NCBI RefSeq assembly: GCF_014851395.1
Contig: NW_024041150.1
Span: 10,936,137 to 11,000,136 of the forward strand
Direction of reading: 5' to 3'
DNA length: 64,000 nucleotides
Source: Micropterus salmoides
Taxonomy: Eukaryota > Chordata > Actinopteri > Centrarchiformes > Centrarchidae
The notes under the pieces were generated by a model. That model did no database searches and had not been told where the DNA came from. It saw only the letters and a list, made by a program, of their open reading frames with translations. The position numbers were made by a program, and so were the translations under genes. This document shows positions 11,510 through 22,770 of this stretch, in pieces; position 1 is the stretch's first letter, and each line of letters begins with the position of its first letter.

Positions 11510-12257
11510 AAAACCCAAGGCTTTATGAATCTGCTTCATAAACGTGAGATGAGAGGAAAAAGGAGAGAAAGTAGAGCAAAATAAAAGAATGATACAGAGT
11601 TTCTGGTGAATTCAGGACCCATATCTCCATATCTAATATCATATATCATCATCATATATAATCATATATCACATCTTATATAATCACACCTAAATAGTGG
11701 TTCTTTAAAAGCAATCCGGTTTGTTTCATTGACCCACCACTAGGGGAATTCCTGATGAATAACTAATTTGGTTCTGTATTTTTTAATACACCCCTGTTGG
11801 AAGTTAACCTGGCTCTCACACACAACTGTGCATGCAGCACACAGAAGCAGGATTTTGGATTCACTGGTGCTTGTGAATCAGTTAACTTGTATCTCTTTAT
11901 GAGTCGTTCAAAAAGAACAAGTCATTTACGAATCTAACATTACTACTAGGAAACACGCTAAAAGTAACACTCTTATCTTAGAGCAGTGTCTTACACTTAC
12001 TTTCAGCAAGGATGACTACTCCTAGGAATGACTTTGATGTTGCCGTTATAATGATGATATAGTTGTGACAGTTGTAGTTTAATATTCAACAGTAGTCAAA
12101 TTTGCAGTATAGCACCACATTTTTATGCGTATGTTTTATGTGTTAATTCATTTCTACGGTTATAAATACATATTTGATATATGCATGAATATGATGACAT
12201 AATAAAAAAAACTCATTAATATTTACAAATGCAGCACTTGGACTGTGGCATGTTGGC
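11510..12257. other. Unassigned sequence with repeat traces
   Basis: This holds an ATC/ATA-rich run (11630-11680) and a 'gagtcgttcaaaaagaac' phrase near 11902 typical of decayed hAT-type elements. No gene is supported. Confidence 0.3.
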
Positions 12258-13600
12258 TTAAAGGTCCAGTGTCTAATATTTCTGATGCTCTTTTGACAGA
12301 AATGCAATATAAGATCCATAACTATGTTTTCAGTGGTGTGTAAAGACTTTACATAATAAACCGTTATGTTTTTATTACCTTAGAATGAGCCATTTATAGC
12401 TATATATATATATATAACCGCGGGTCCCCCCTTCCATGGACACCGCCATGTTGCGCTGTCATGTCTCTACAGTAGCCCAAAACGGACAAACAGCGCTACA
12501 GAACGCGTTTCGTCATTACGATCGTCTTGTTCTAGTTCTGGTAGAATTCTGGCAGTGTAGACGCTCATCACTACGATGAATATGTAAGTTCGAAGAAGAA
12601 GAAATAATATACAGCAGGGGTCGGACAGTAAGTTTTGCATCGGAGCAATTTTTTCAACCATTAGATGGTGGGTGAGAATGTAAGACATAGTATTTGAAAC
12701 TATTGTTATAGTGTTTGGTTAGCTCAGTGGGTAACGTGCAGGATTATCACGCCCACCCTGGGATATTTGTTTTTTCTCTTCAACAAATTGATTCTGCAGC
12801 AACTGCTTCTCTGGCTCACAATAAAACATGTGTTGCAGTGTGTGTGTTTTGGTGTTTGATCCTCATACATCAACCGACGCTTTTTCATTTCCTCAGTATC
12901 TCCAGGCAGAGGACATTTAGGGGATTCACGTTTTTTGAGGGCTCTTTTAGAGGTGTGTCAAGCAGGCAACTGACTCTTTTAATGTCTTTTAAGAGTGTTC
13001 AAAGTAAAAGCTCTCAATTCAACTCCAATGAAAGCCTGACAGCAAACAAGCTTCTCGTGCTTTTATTTTACAGGCAAGACCACTAAAGAGGAAGTGATGT
13101 GATGTGAGTAACTCTTGTTGTCATGACTGAGAGCTATTTCATTTTATTTATTAATTTTTTTTGCCGCTATCAAAGCACCATAATCTTACCGTGGGCCACA
13201 TATTATTGTTGACGGTCAGTTTTAGAGATGGTCCATAATCACAGAGAGAAGTAATGTGTAAAATTCCTTTGTAAACTTTAATTATTATGTGGTTTATCTG
13301 TTGTTCAGAAACAGTGACTATGTTACACACTCTTGGCTTACATTTGTTATCTGTCAAAAACATCTGGCTTTACTGAATAATTAAGTAAATATAATTTCTT
13401 GATATATCTACCTAAAGAACCCTCATTTCTTGACTGGCCACTCTCTGCTGTCTCAGAAGAGACACCTTTTGTGCTGTTTCAGCCACCGTAGTTGTCCTAC
13501 GCTCTTTGAAAGGGTAGGGGGCAGTGGTAGGCTGGACAGTTGGTTGCAATTTGCAACCTCACCGCTAGATGCCATTAAATCTTACACACTGAACCTTTAA
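12258..13600. mobile_element. TTAA-flanked element with TTAAAGGTCCAGTG ends
   Basis: The left border reads TTAAAGGTCCAGTGTCTAAT and the right border, inverted, reads TTAAAGGTTCAGTGTGTAAG. These are terminal inverted repeats with TTAA at both ends (1343 bp). The termini fit the TTAAAGGRR-like ends of T2/Kolobok MITEs. A related fragment lies inverted at 28430-28570 ('aatggctcattctaaggta', 'ataaaaacataacggtt'). Weak open frames inside show no transposase. A tRNA A-box-like word at 12720 suggests an inserted SINE head. Confidence 0.65.
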
Positions 13601-15663
13601 TAGAAAAATGTAGCCTAATGTAAATAATGGGTAATATGACTGCTATCAAACCACATCATAAACCTAAAATTGTGCTACATCTTCCACACACTTGCATTCT
13701 ACTGTACCCATCAACCTAATATTTTATGCAGACATTTATGACTGTATGCTCAAGGACCTTTGTGGTTGCGGTGATATGCAAAAAACATTATTGCGTTAAC
13801 GCACTGATTAATTAACGCCGACAATTATTTTATCGCACGTTTTTTAAATAATAATTATTTTGAAAGTTGCTCACTGGCTCTGAATACACATACAGTCAAA
13901 CCATGGGTCACAGGAGCGGTGGGATGTTGATCAGCCTGCAAATCACCCACCCAAACAAGCAGTGGAGGGAGGCTTCAGCAGGATGCAGCAAGTGAGAGAA
14001 ATAAGACTTGCTCTGCGAGTAAACAGCAGGCGCTCTATGGATGGTAACCATAGCAACAGCTTCTGTGCGCTACACAGCTGTAGCCTGTGTAACTTAAGTT
14101 AAAATTATAGGCTACATAACTTTCCCTGATTGGCCTTCATCTAGTTTTGCGGGGATGCTCTGCCGTGTGAATTCCCTTCTTGATGTCCTATTTAGAAAAC
14201 AGTAATAAATTCTGGAAACTCACAAACAGCAGGATCAGTCTCTTCCAATGATCTGTGCTGCGCGTTGCATACAAAAAGTTCAAGTCAATTCAACTTCGGC
14301 AGCAGACAGGCGTGTGCGTAATGCGAGCACAACCACGACACTTCACCTCACCCTGACAGCGACACTTGAACACAGGCACTTTATGCTGCTCCCTGATAAA
14401 AGAAATATGTTTCTGCTGATACCTGTTCAGAAAACCCCCAAGAAAACTGGAATCTGATAGTAAGTAGTTTTTTATAATTGATTTGATTACATTAATGTTT
14501 AAGTTGAGATTTACAAGAAATATTTTATTGCTACTGTGTAAAGGGAATTTAAATTAAAAGTGCGCAATACATTCCTTTAACTACTACTTAACTACTTTTA
14601 TACTACTTACCAATTCCTTATTCTATTTTGCGCATAACAAATTTAAAACATGTATCCATTTATTGTTTAATTCATGCGAGTGGCTTGAACACAGAACTGA
14701 GGGAACCCTGGCACACAAACTACCAGTATATAATTTGAAAAATAAAGGAGAGAAAACAGGAGAAAACTTGCTGAAACACAGGAGCTACGTGACGCGCGTT
14801 GGGGCGTGACGCGGCTGTAGAACACATTGTTAACATGTCTGTGTGATCTGCAGTGCTTTAGGTATTCAGTCAACATAACGTTAATACTACCTTAGCTAAT
14901 CTTACACTAGGGCAAAATCAAATTGTCCAAAGACCAAAAAGGTGGCTTACTCACAGGCTAAAAGATGCTTCTGTACAAAGGTCAGATTGTGAGTGGACTA
15001 AAGTATGCTTTTGCAAACAGGACACACAGTATTTCTTGTCAGAATATCCAGGCTCTAGGACTGCAGGAAGAGGCCCTAAAAACGGTCAAAGGGTTATGAT
15101 CTTTGAAAACAGAGGTGTACAGGGACTGAAATTCTTCCAATATATCAACAACTCACTAACTTTTTTTTTAACTTTAGGTTCAGTTATGGCCTCAGTGTAA
15201 CTTAAACTGGCAATCTCACTGTGAAGACTTTGAGTTCTCTGCACCCAGCTGTTTTTCGTCAAGAGATAGTTACAGCACGTGCCGCTGTGAGAGCGATATC
15301 AATTTTCTCAAAGTGAAAATAAGTGTATTTCCCAAAATGTTTAAATATTCCTTTGAATCTAAACTTCAGCATTACTGACATTTTATGCATTTATTTTGTA
15401 CATCTTTGTACGGTAAGTGATATTGTTGAGGCCGTCAATATGTCGTAAATTGGATAAGGTTTAGTCACCACAACTAGAGTCTAATCTCCAGACGTACAGA
15501 TTTAAGCAGTCAAACTGCGCAGTCAGAAGAAAGCTCCTTGTAAAACTATAGAGAATTCCTGAGTCTTTCCCTCTGTAAGTTTAGTCACAGTTTTAACAAG
15601 GTGTTCAGCCTTTAACACACAGGATAAATGCCACATTTCTTGTAAGCTGAGGGTGTGTGTTCC
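13601..15663. other. Unassigned sequence, partly decayed hAT-like repeat
   Basis: 'gcgttaacgcactgattaat' near 13794 and 'gacgcgcgttggggcgtgac' near 14791 look like internal parts of a non-autonomous hAT-type repeat. No terminal repeats or target duplication were found, and no gene is supported. Confidence 0.25.
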
Positions 15664-15914
15664 CGTTTAATTCAATTCAATTCAATTTTATTTATATAGC
15701 GCCAAATCACGACAACAGTTATCTCACAGCGCTTTTCATAAAAGAGCAGGTCTAGACCGTACTCTGTGATGTTATTTACAGAAGCCCAACAGTTCCCACC
15801 AAGAGCAGCACTAGGCGACAGAGGCAAGGAAAAACTTCCTTTAAGAGGCAGAAACCTCGAGCAGAACCATGGCTCAGGGTGGGCGGCCATCTGCCTCGAC
15901 CGGTTGGGGTGAAG

Positions 15915-15952
<38 letters not shown>

Positions 15953-16170
15953 GAGAGAGAGGGCAGGAGAGGAACAGAGAGAAAAAGAGAGAGGGATGGA
16001 AGGAAGGAAGGAGAGAGAGAGGGGAATATACACACACAGAGGTACAGACAGTAAAGGTGATGTCGCTATAGACTAAATGAGAAATGGTACAGATATTTAT
16101 AGTAGTGTTAATGATAATAGTCGTAATGTTAATGATTATAATAACAATAATAACAAGAGGACTAGTAACA
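15664..16170 (-). mobile_element. LINE 3' tail, copy 1
   Basis: On the minus strand this ends in 'ggcgctatataaat' plus (ATTGA)n, the usual tail of L2/Rex-type teleost LINEs. The 'gcaaggaaaaacttcctttaa' block and the 'gtctagaccgtactct' block recur almost identically at 19780-19895. The 3' tail of the plus-strand LINE at 62168-62270 carries the related 'ggtctagaactgct'. A (GA)n tract at 15915-15961 is embedded. The Arg/Glu-rich and Ser/Leu-rich frames here (15672-16076) are translations of that tract. Confidence 0.7.
15915..15961. repeat. (GA)n microsatellite
   Basis: An almost pure GA dinucleotide run with one interruption lies inside the LINE tail. The sister copy at 19964-20022 has a longer run at the same position, so the tract probably varied after the copies inserted. 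Confidence 0.9.
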
Positions 16171-17045
16171 ATAGTCGGTTAGTCCTGTTAAAAGCATCTA
16201 ATGACGCCTAGACAAGTTTCATTCACCAACAATAGGGCATCAGGTTGAAAGGTCAAATACAAATACATAAGCGCACTTAAACTCATAAAAGCAAAAAAGT
16301 CTTACTAAAGCTAGAACCTTTAAATATTTCAAGCATAACCACACTGCCACACAGACAGGTGTGACTGTCTGTGCATTACAATAAACCTCCTGCTGAATAA
16401 TAATGTATAATGTAATAACTTTACTGTATGCCCTCATTGTTTTCCCTCTCACAACTGTGTCTCCTAATAAGAAATATATTGCCTTCAGTCAGTAAAAAGT
16501 GTATGGTTCAGTTTTAGAAGAGTGAAACTAACTGGTTAATTTCAATCAGCAAGCTACAATACAGCCTCAGAAGAATCACTGATGTTTCGCCTGATTTGGC
16601 AGTTAGTGAGTGATAAAATGAACCTGTGGCTGGAAAATCTGCCTTTTGTTCTTGGTTAGATGGAGCCAATAGGCTGTAGCTTATCACAATGCGCAAAGAC
16701 AGTGCAGTTTCTTCCTCATTCTACCCAAATGAAATCTTGTGGGTCTTTTCTTTTTCTTTCTTCTTTTTTATTTTTATTTGTGTTTAGCCCTGTTGGTTAA
16801 TGGACACATGAGAATGTAGTTTTTTTTAAGCATTTTAGTAGAATATCAGGGTTTTGCACAAAATAACATGAAAACCTTCCCTTAACTTTTTCAGGATTCT
16901 TTTCAGTTACAATTCACCTTTCATCTTTTGTAATTCCTTTAACTTAATATATAATAATCAATTCTGCATCCATTAATTATACCTCAAATTTGGGGTCACC
17001 TTAATTGAAAATGTTTGGTCTTGTTGTTGCCAAGCAGTATGCATG
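16171..17045. other. Unassigned sequence
   Basis: No gene or family is recognised. AT-rich frames at 16240-16452 and 16514-16696 (-) show no domain. Confidence 0.3.
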
Positions 17046-18452
17046 GGTCTGAAGGTTCTCAGTCATCCAAGGAAGGTTAAAATCAAGGGCAACTGAACTT
17101 GGTTGAAGATACTAGAAGATGTGTTGTCCCACATCCAAGAGACTTCTTCAGTTCTGACTGACTGGTAAGGAAACTCAGCTATTTAACCTCTGTGGAGTCG
17201 TTTGCCAAGATGATCATTACCGCTGGTTTGTTGCTGCTCCTGGCTGTTGTAACGACAGTCGTTATGGTCGTTAGAGTCATCTGAGTTGGCAACTTCACCT
17301 GAGGCCAAAAGTGAACTATTGTTGCGTTTGATCTTCTATCCCTCATCTCCCGTAGAGTTGGTGTACTTCCTGGATCTTGTGGCTGTCCATTTAGGGTATC
17401 CACAGGCTGTAAGTGCCCTTTTCAGGTGGTTCTGTTCCTTCTCTCGGGTTTGGGCACTGGTTGGTATGTTGTCAGCTCGGTGGTGCAGGGTTCTGATGAC
17501 CTATAGATTATACTCCAGTGGGTAGTGGGAATCAAAAAGTAAGGATTGGTCTGTGTGTGTGGGTTTCCTGTATACTCCAATGTGAAGGCTCCTGTCCTCT
17601 TCAATGTCTACGTCACAGTCCAGGAAGTTCAAACTTTTGTCCAGGAACTCCAAACTCATGTGAACTTGATGTTTCTGTCCACAAAGTTAATGTGTTCGGT
17701 GAAGGCTTGCACTTTAATTTTGAAATATCTGTACCAGTGGCTCGGTGCTGTTCCTCTGAAGGAGTTCAGGGCTTTGTTCTCCACTTCTTCCATGTAGATG
17801 TTTGCCACAATAGGGGATACGGGTGAGCCCATGGCACAGCCATGCTTCTGTCTGTAGAATCCTCCGTTGTACTGGAAATAGGTGGTTTTTAGGCAGAGGT
17901 CCCTTAATTTCGAGATCTGGTGAGGGCTGAGGCTGGTTTTGTTGTTAGCAGTCGTGTCCATACGGTTTCTACTGCCTCCATGGTGGGGGTGCATGTGAAC
18001 CAGGAAGTCACCTCATAGGACACCATGGTTTCATCTGGGTCCAGTTTCAGTCCTAACACTTTGTTAACAAAGTCAATGGAGTTTTGTTATGTGGTGAGTC
18101 GTGTTGCCGACCAAGGGGGCTAGGACAGTAGATATGTGTTTGGCAATGTTGTAGGTGAGAGTTAATGCTGCTGATAACGGGCCTGAGTGGAGCTCCTTCA
18201 TTGTGTAGCTTGGGTAGTCCATAAATACATGGAATGCCTTCTCCAGGATACAAACGCTTTTGACATACGGAAGGCAGTGACATCACTGAGCAAGGATCAA
18301 AACATCACTATCCACACACAAACACATATGAAACACTGAGGCGAGAACCCACCAGCGGATACAAGAAAAAGGCGATAGAATGTCTACAACAGCTACAGAA
18401 GGAAAACATCACTAGTGAACAATATTTCCGTTAGTATCCTGGAGAAGGAGTG
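17046..18452 (-). mobile_element. Penelope-like retroelement, copy 1, with inverted 5' part
   Basis: The minus-strand frame 17656-17994 carries a Penelope-type reverse-transcriptase block (FQYNGGFYRQKHGCAMGSPVSP, then IVANIYMEEVENKAL). Frame 18053-18286 carries the upstream LYPGEGIPCIYGLPKLHNEG. The catalytic Asp-Asp block expected after HWYRY is missing; the sequence passes straight to FKIKVQAF, so this copy is dead. The 17046-17200 end matches the end of copy 2 (26795-26930). Beyond about 18262 the element flips: the plus strand encodes KAVTSLSKDQNITI, then GYKKKAIECLQQLQKENITS and YPGEG, which belong upstream of the RT part. Confidence 0.8.
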
Positions 18453-19408
18453 GATCGACGGAGTGCCCTCCACCAGCTAGCCTATCAGCTAGTCTCTTAC
18501 CTGCTGGTTTTCTGGCATAAACTTCGTCCAACTGTGCCCCTGGAGCTGTGCTGACTAGCAACTCTGTGACTGTTTGTCCAGTACCATGGAGGGGCCTGCC
18601 TTGCCTGCCTGACCCTACACCTGTTTGTTACCCCTACAACCAGCACTCCTTTGTGGGGACATGCCTAGCCATTTTTCCTGGGACCTGTGGAGGCCATAAG
18701 AACAGTTGTGGCCATCATGGTGGCCGACATCACCACTCTCAACCTCTCCTCACCTAAGGAAATCTACTGCCCAGCTCCAAGCCGGGCAATTTCCCAGTGA
18801 CTCTTGCCCTCAGGTTCCGGTCGGTGGACCTGTTCCTGGTCCCTCGTTGGTGGACTGACTGACACCTGTTCCTGGTCTCTCGTCGGTGGTCTGATCGACA
18901 CCAGCTTCAAGATCTCCGCTGGTGGACCAACCAAACCCAGCCTTCAGTTTGGCTGTCCAGTCGCCGGTCCACAGCCCTGAAACCTTGTCTCTGGTTCCCT
19001 GTTCTGCAGCTTCATTGCCTGCCTTCAGTCCTACTCAGCCTCCTAAGGGGTTCATCACTGGCCTCTGAAGAGGTCTCACCTTCATCGCTGGCTTCCTGCC
19101 CGGCCTCCAGAGAGGTTTCGTCCTCGTCCTGCCTGTCTGGTCTGGCGTCCGCGGTTTCCTGCCAGAGAGGTTTTGAAGCCAGGTGTACCGTCATGTTTCT
19201 GAGGTGTTGGTGTTCTGTGCTTCATGTTTCCTGTTTTAGTTTGTAGTTCCCAGCCCCTTGTTTTACTTTGTGTGTTTGTGTCCTCACTGATTGTCTAGTG
19301 GTTTCACCTGTGTGTCATTATGTTCTGCCTCCTATTGTATTTAAGTGGTTTGCTCCCTTCACTTTGTGTTGGTTCATTGTTTGTTTTCATTTGTGTTGTT
19401 TGTCTTCA
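18453..19408. other. Unassigned GC-richer repeat-like sequence
   Basis: The stretch is richer in GC than its surroundings. It has repeated 'tggtctctcgtcggtgg'-type phrases (18800-18915) and then a T-rich, promoter-like 'gtatttaagtggtttgctcc' at 19336. This layout resembles the 3' end of a Ty3/gypsy-type element running into an LTR, but no matching second LTR, PBS or protease/RT frame was found. No gene is called. Confidence 0.2.
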
Positions 19409-19520
19409 GATTATGCCTTTGTGAACAAAGTTCGAGGACTGAAACTGTTCCTAGATGAAACCATGGTGTCCTATTATGTGACTTCCTTGCTCACATGTGT
19501 AACACACACAAAGGATTATG
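19409..19520 (+). mobile_element. Penelope-like fragment, plus strand
   Basis: The plus strand encodes FVNKVRGLKLFLDETMVSYY, then VTSLLTCV. This is homologous to the minus-strand segment of copy 1 at 17998-18075 (NKVLGLKLDPDETMVSYEV in its own frame). It is a short orphan piece of the same family in the opposite orientation, about 1 kb from copy 1, and may come from the same rearrangement. Confidence 0.65.
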
Positions 19521-19734
19521 GGTAGGGCCCTAATCTGACAGGTTAGTTGATTCGGTTGGTTCGGCTGCTGAAGCAAAGTGAGGTGTTTAAAATGAGACTC
19601 AAGAGACCAAGAATTAAATGTAAGGTAATGCCAGCTTCTTATATTTGAGGAAAATATATAAAAAAATTAAAATTGTGGTAGGTACCAATGATAAACAATA
19701 ACAAAAAAAAGTATTAAACAAGACAAATAGTTCA

Positions 19735-19960
19735 ATTTTTCAATTCAATTCAAATCACAACAACAGTTATCTCACAGCGCTTTTCATAAAACAGCAGGTC
19801 TAGACCGTACTCTATGATTTTATTTACAGAAGCCCAACAGTTCCCACCAAGAGCAGCACTAGGCAACAGAGGCAAGGAAAAACTTCCTTTAAGAGGCAGA
19901 AACCTCGAGCAGAACCATGGCTCAGGGTGGGCGGCCATCTGCCTCGACCGGTTGGGGTGA

Positions 19961-20025
<65 letters not shown>

Positions 20026-20380
20026 CAGGAGAGGAACAGAGAGAAAAAGAGAGGGATGGAAGGAGAGAGAGGGGAGGGAGGCAGCCTACACAATATACAC
20101 ACAGAGGTACAGACAGTAAAGGTGATGTTGCTATAGACTAAATGAAAAATGGTACAGATATTTATAGTAGTGTTAATGGTAACAGTCGTAATGTTAATGA
20201 TTATAATAACAATAGGACTAGTAACAATAGTTGTTGTAGCAGAGGGTGTCGAGCAGGAACACGGGGGCAGCAGGTGACTCGCAGCCACAGATCCAGACTC
20301 CACAGCTCCAGAGCCAGAAAACCTGCAGGAAGTGATAGGAGGAGAGAGGAGAGGGAATACTAGGCCTAATATAACAATCA
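19735..20380 (-). mobile_element. LINE 3' tail, copy 2
   Basis: Nearly identical to 15664-16170 over the (ATTGA)n end, the 'gtctagaccgtactct' block and the 'actaaatga...atggtacaga' block. It lacks about 19 bases after the AATTCAATTC start. It extends further upstream than copy 1 (20220-20350). A long (GA)n tract sits at 19964-20022. Frames at 19824-20303 and 19917-20141 are low-complexity translations, not genes. Confidence 0.7.
19964..20022. repeat. (GA)n microsatellite
   Basis: A pure GA run of about 59 bases, longer than the homologous tract in the sister repeat at 15915-15961. Confidence 0.9.
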
Positions 20381-20649
20381 GGCTATGACATAGGCATAAA
20401 AAACTGATTATAAATGATTAACCTCTTAGAATGAAGATGAATGAAGGAGTTTTGTGTCGCAATGAGGACTGCCACACCACAAAGTGCAGTAGTAGCAGTG
20501 ATCATTAAGGAGGGATGGCTCCAACAATCATTCACAGAGGACGCCATCAATTTTCATCAGCAGATCCAATTCAGACGATAAAAGAAGAAACGCATACAAA
20601 AACAACTCTGACCTCTCAACAGATAGGGTCAGAGAAATATCCACTGTTT

Positions 20650-22096
20650 AATATAATATAATAATAATAATCCTTATTTGTAGAGCACTTTTCAAAAACA
20701 ACTTACAAAGTGCTTTAACAAGTGTAAAGAATAATACAAAAAAAAAGATAAGAGCATGAAAATTTAATATAAAATTAGTAAGATACAATAAAATAAAAGG
20801 GATAAAATAAAGTCAAATAAGATCGGGAAAAGCTCTCCTATAAAAGTATGTTTTAAGAAGGGACTTAAAAGAGTTCACTGATTTCCTCGGGCAGGCTGTT
20901 CCAGAGCCTCGGGGCCCTGACAGCAAACGCTCTGTCCCCTTTAGTTTTCAGTCGAGACTCTGGAACAGACAACAGACCTCTGCCCGAGGATCTCAAGGTA
21001 CGTGCTGGTGTGAATGGGACTAAAAGTTCAGAAATATAACAAGGCGAGAGGCCATGAAGAGCTTTAAAAGTGATCAATAGAATTTTAAAGTCAATTCTAA
21101 AACACACTGGGAGCCAGTGTAATGAAGCTAAAATAGGAGTAATGTGGTCATATTTCTTTGTTCTGGTTAAAAGCCTGGCAGCTGAATTCTGGACAGTCTG
21201 GAGTCGATCAATAGATTTTTGGGTTAAACAGGTGAAAAGGCTGTTGCAATAATCCAGGCGTGATGAGATGAAGGCGTGTAAAATGGTCTCGGTGTCCTTA
21301 AAAGTTAACATAGATCGAATTTTTGCTATATTTCTAAGTTGATAAAAACATGATTGAACAAGCTTTGTGGTGGGCTGCTCGAAATTTAAATTACTATCAA
21401 ACCAAACACCAAGGTTCTTTGCCACAGGCTTAATGTGATTTACTAGGGAACCAGCAGATGGCAGTGCTGGGACACAATGACCAGGATTTCTGTTTTGTCT
21501 GAGTTCAGCTGGAGGAAATTATTTGACATCCATTTTTTAACTTCACAAAGGCAGTTGTTAAGTGAACTCAGCATTCCAGGGTCTGTGGATCTGACGGGCA
21601 AGTATATTTGTGTGTCATCAGCATAAATATGAAAAGAAATGCCATGTTTATGGATAATATGTCCAAGGGGAAGCAGATACAAGGAAAACAAAATGGGTCC
21701 TAAGACCGACCCCTGAGGCACACCATATTTAACTGGACAGAATGAAGAGACATAGTTGTTTACAGACACGCAAAACTTCCTATTTGACAGGTAGGATGAA
21801 AACCATTCTAGAGCAGTACCAGAGATCCCCACCCAGTGCCTCAGTCTGTCTAACATGATGTTGTGATCAATGGTGTCAAAAGCAGCGCTAAGGTCCAGGA
21901 GTACAAGGACTGAGCACATACCTTCATCAGCAGACATTAAAAGGTCATTGGTGACTTTAAGCAGGGCAGTCTCAGTGCTGTGGTACTTCCTAAAACCAGA
22001 CTGAAACTTTTCAAATATTTTGTTATTTTCCAGCACAGTGAGCAGCTGTTTGGACACAATTCTTTCTAGAATCTTTGCAATAAAAGGCAGTTTAAG
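20650..22096 (-). pseudogene. L2-type LINE reverse transcriptase, 5'-truncated and frameshifted
   Basis: Frame 21443-22180 holds RT motifs: FDTIDH at residues 101-106, GVPQGSVLGP from 153 and catalytic YADD at 186-189. Recognisable homology begins near residue 31 (LPFIAKILERIV), so the element starts near 22096. After a frameshift near 21430-21455 the thumb/C-terminal part continues in 20865-21425 (LGVWFDSNLNFE, SSRLDYCNSLF, LHWLPV, LWNSLPEEI). The 3' end at 20650-20720 has 'agcactttgtaagttg' on the minus strand, then an (ATT)n-like tail typical of L2 elements. The RT core is nearly intact, so this copy is relatively young, but the endonuclease domain is absent. Confidence 0.85.
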
Positions 22097-22770
22097 TGGT
22101 GTAATAAAGTACACTACATGAACTTCAAGATACAACAATGCAATCCTATGGATAGTTATTTTCCTGTACTTGCCCCTCAATATTCAGCAAAACATATGAG
22201 CATGAGGAACCAGACCAGACGGTCAGACCACCGATGGGGCACGAGGAGTAGGGGTCAGCTGGAGATCAGGAAGGCGGCTAGCAGGGGGCTAGCTGGCCGA
22301 CAGATAGCTGGTTGGCTGACTGGTTGGAGACTAGCAGTCCTTGGGCTCTCTGGCTCTAACGCCATCAAAAAAGAGACCAGATAGCTTGATGTCCAGAAGT
22401 CCCCAACCAGCCGGGATGCTGGAGCCAACACAGGAGGGGGATGATCAGGCAGGTAGGCAGACAAGTGGCTTGCAGCGGTAGCCGGCCGGGGACCAGGCAG
22501 GATTGGCGGGGGGCTAGCAGCGCTAGCCAAGCAGGTTACAGGCAGGACATGCGGAGGGCTAGCAGCGCTAGCCGGGCAGGACAGGGGGATGCTTCCCAGT
22601 AGGCAGACTGGTGCTCGCAGGCCGGGGGTCCGGCTTGGTGTGAGCTGGCTGGTGGCTAACACACTGGGTGCAAGCAGGCTGAGTCTCCAGCCAGCAGCTA
22701 GTTGGCCAGGGACCTGTTAGCTGGCAACGAGAAAACAGGCTGAACTCTAGCACGCTGGGGAGTTGCAGAG
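22097..22770. repeat. Degenerate tandem-like GC-rich repeat
   Basis: Variants of 'gggctagcagcgctagcc' followed by 'gcaggacatg'/'gcaggacagg' recur at 22510-22580, with looser copies from 22260. The long minus-strand frame 22255-22662 (Ser/Ala/Pro/Leu-rich) is a translation of this repeat and has no recognisable domain. Confidence 0.45.

Noticed and set aside
10625..11541. Several open frames that could suggest a small gene cluster.
   Set aside because: They lie wholly inside the TTAA-flanked repeat, and their sequence reappears inverted at 1169-2055.
12719..12790. tRNA-like start 'ggttagctcagtgggtaacg'.
   Set aside because: The A box is good but no B box, anticodon arm or acceptor pairing follows. 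It is more likely a SINE head inside the TTAA-flanked element.
15672..16076. Long Arg/Glu-rich and Ser/Leu-rich frames on both strands.
   Set aside because: They are translations of the (GA)n microsatellite and the LINE tail. The same frames recur in the sister repeat at 19824-20303.
18453..19408. Possible Ty3/gypsy 3' end with LTR.
   Set aside because: No second LTR, primer-binding site or pol frame could be found, so it was kept only as unassigned repeat-like sequence.
22255..22662. 135-codon Pro/Ala/Ser-rich minus-strand frame.
   Set aside because: It follows a degenerate GC-rich tandem repeat, has no domain and no sign of a gene structure.
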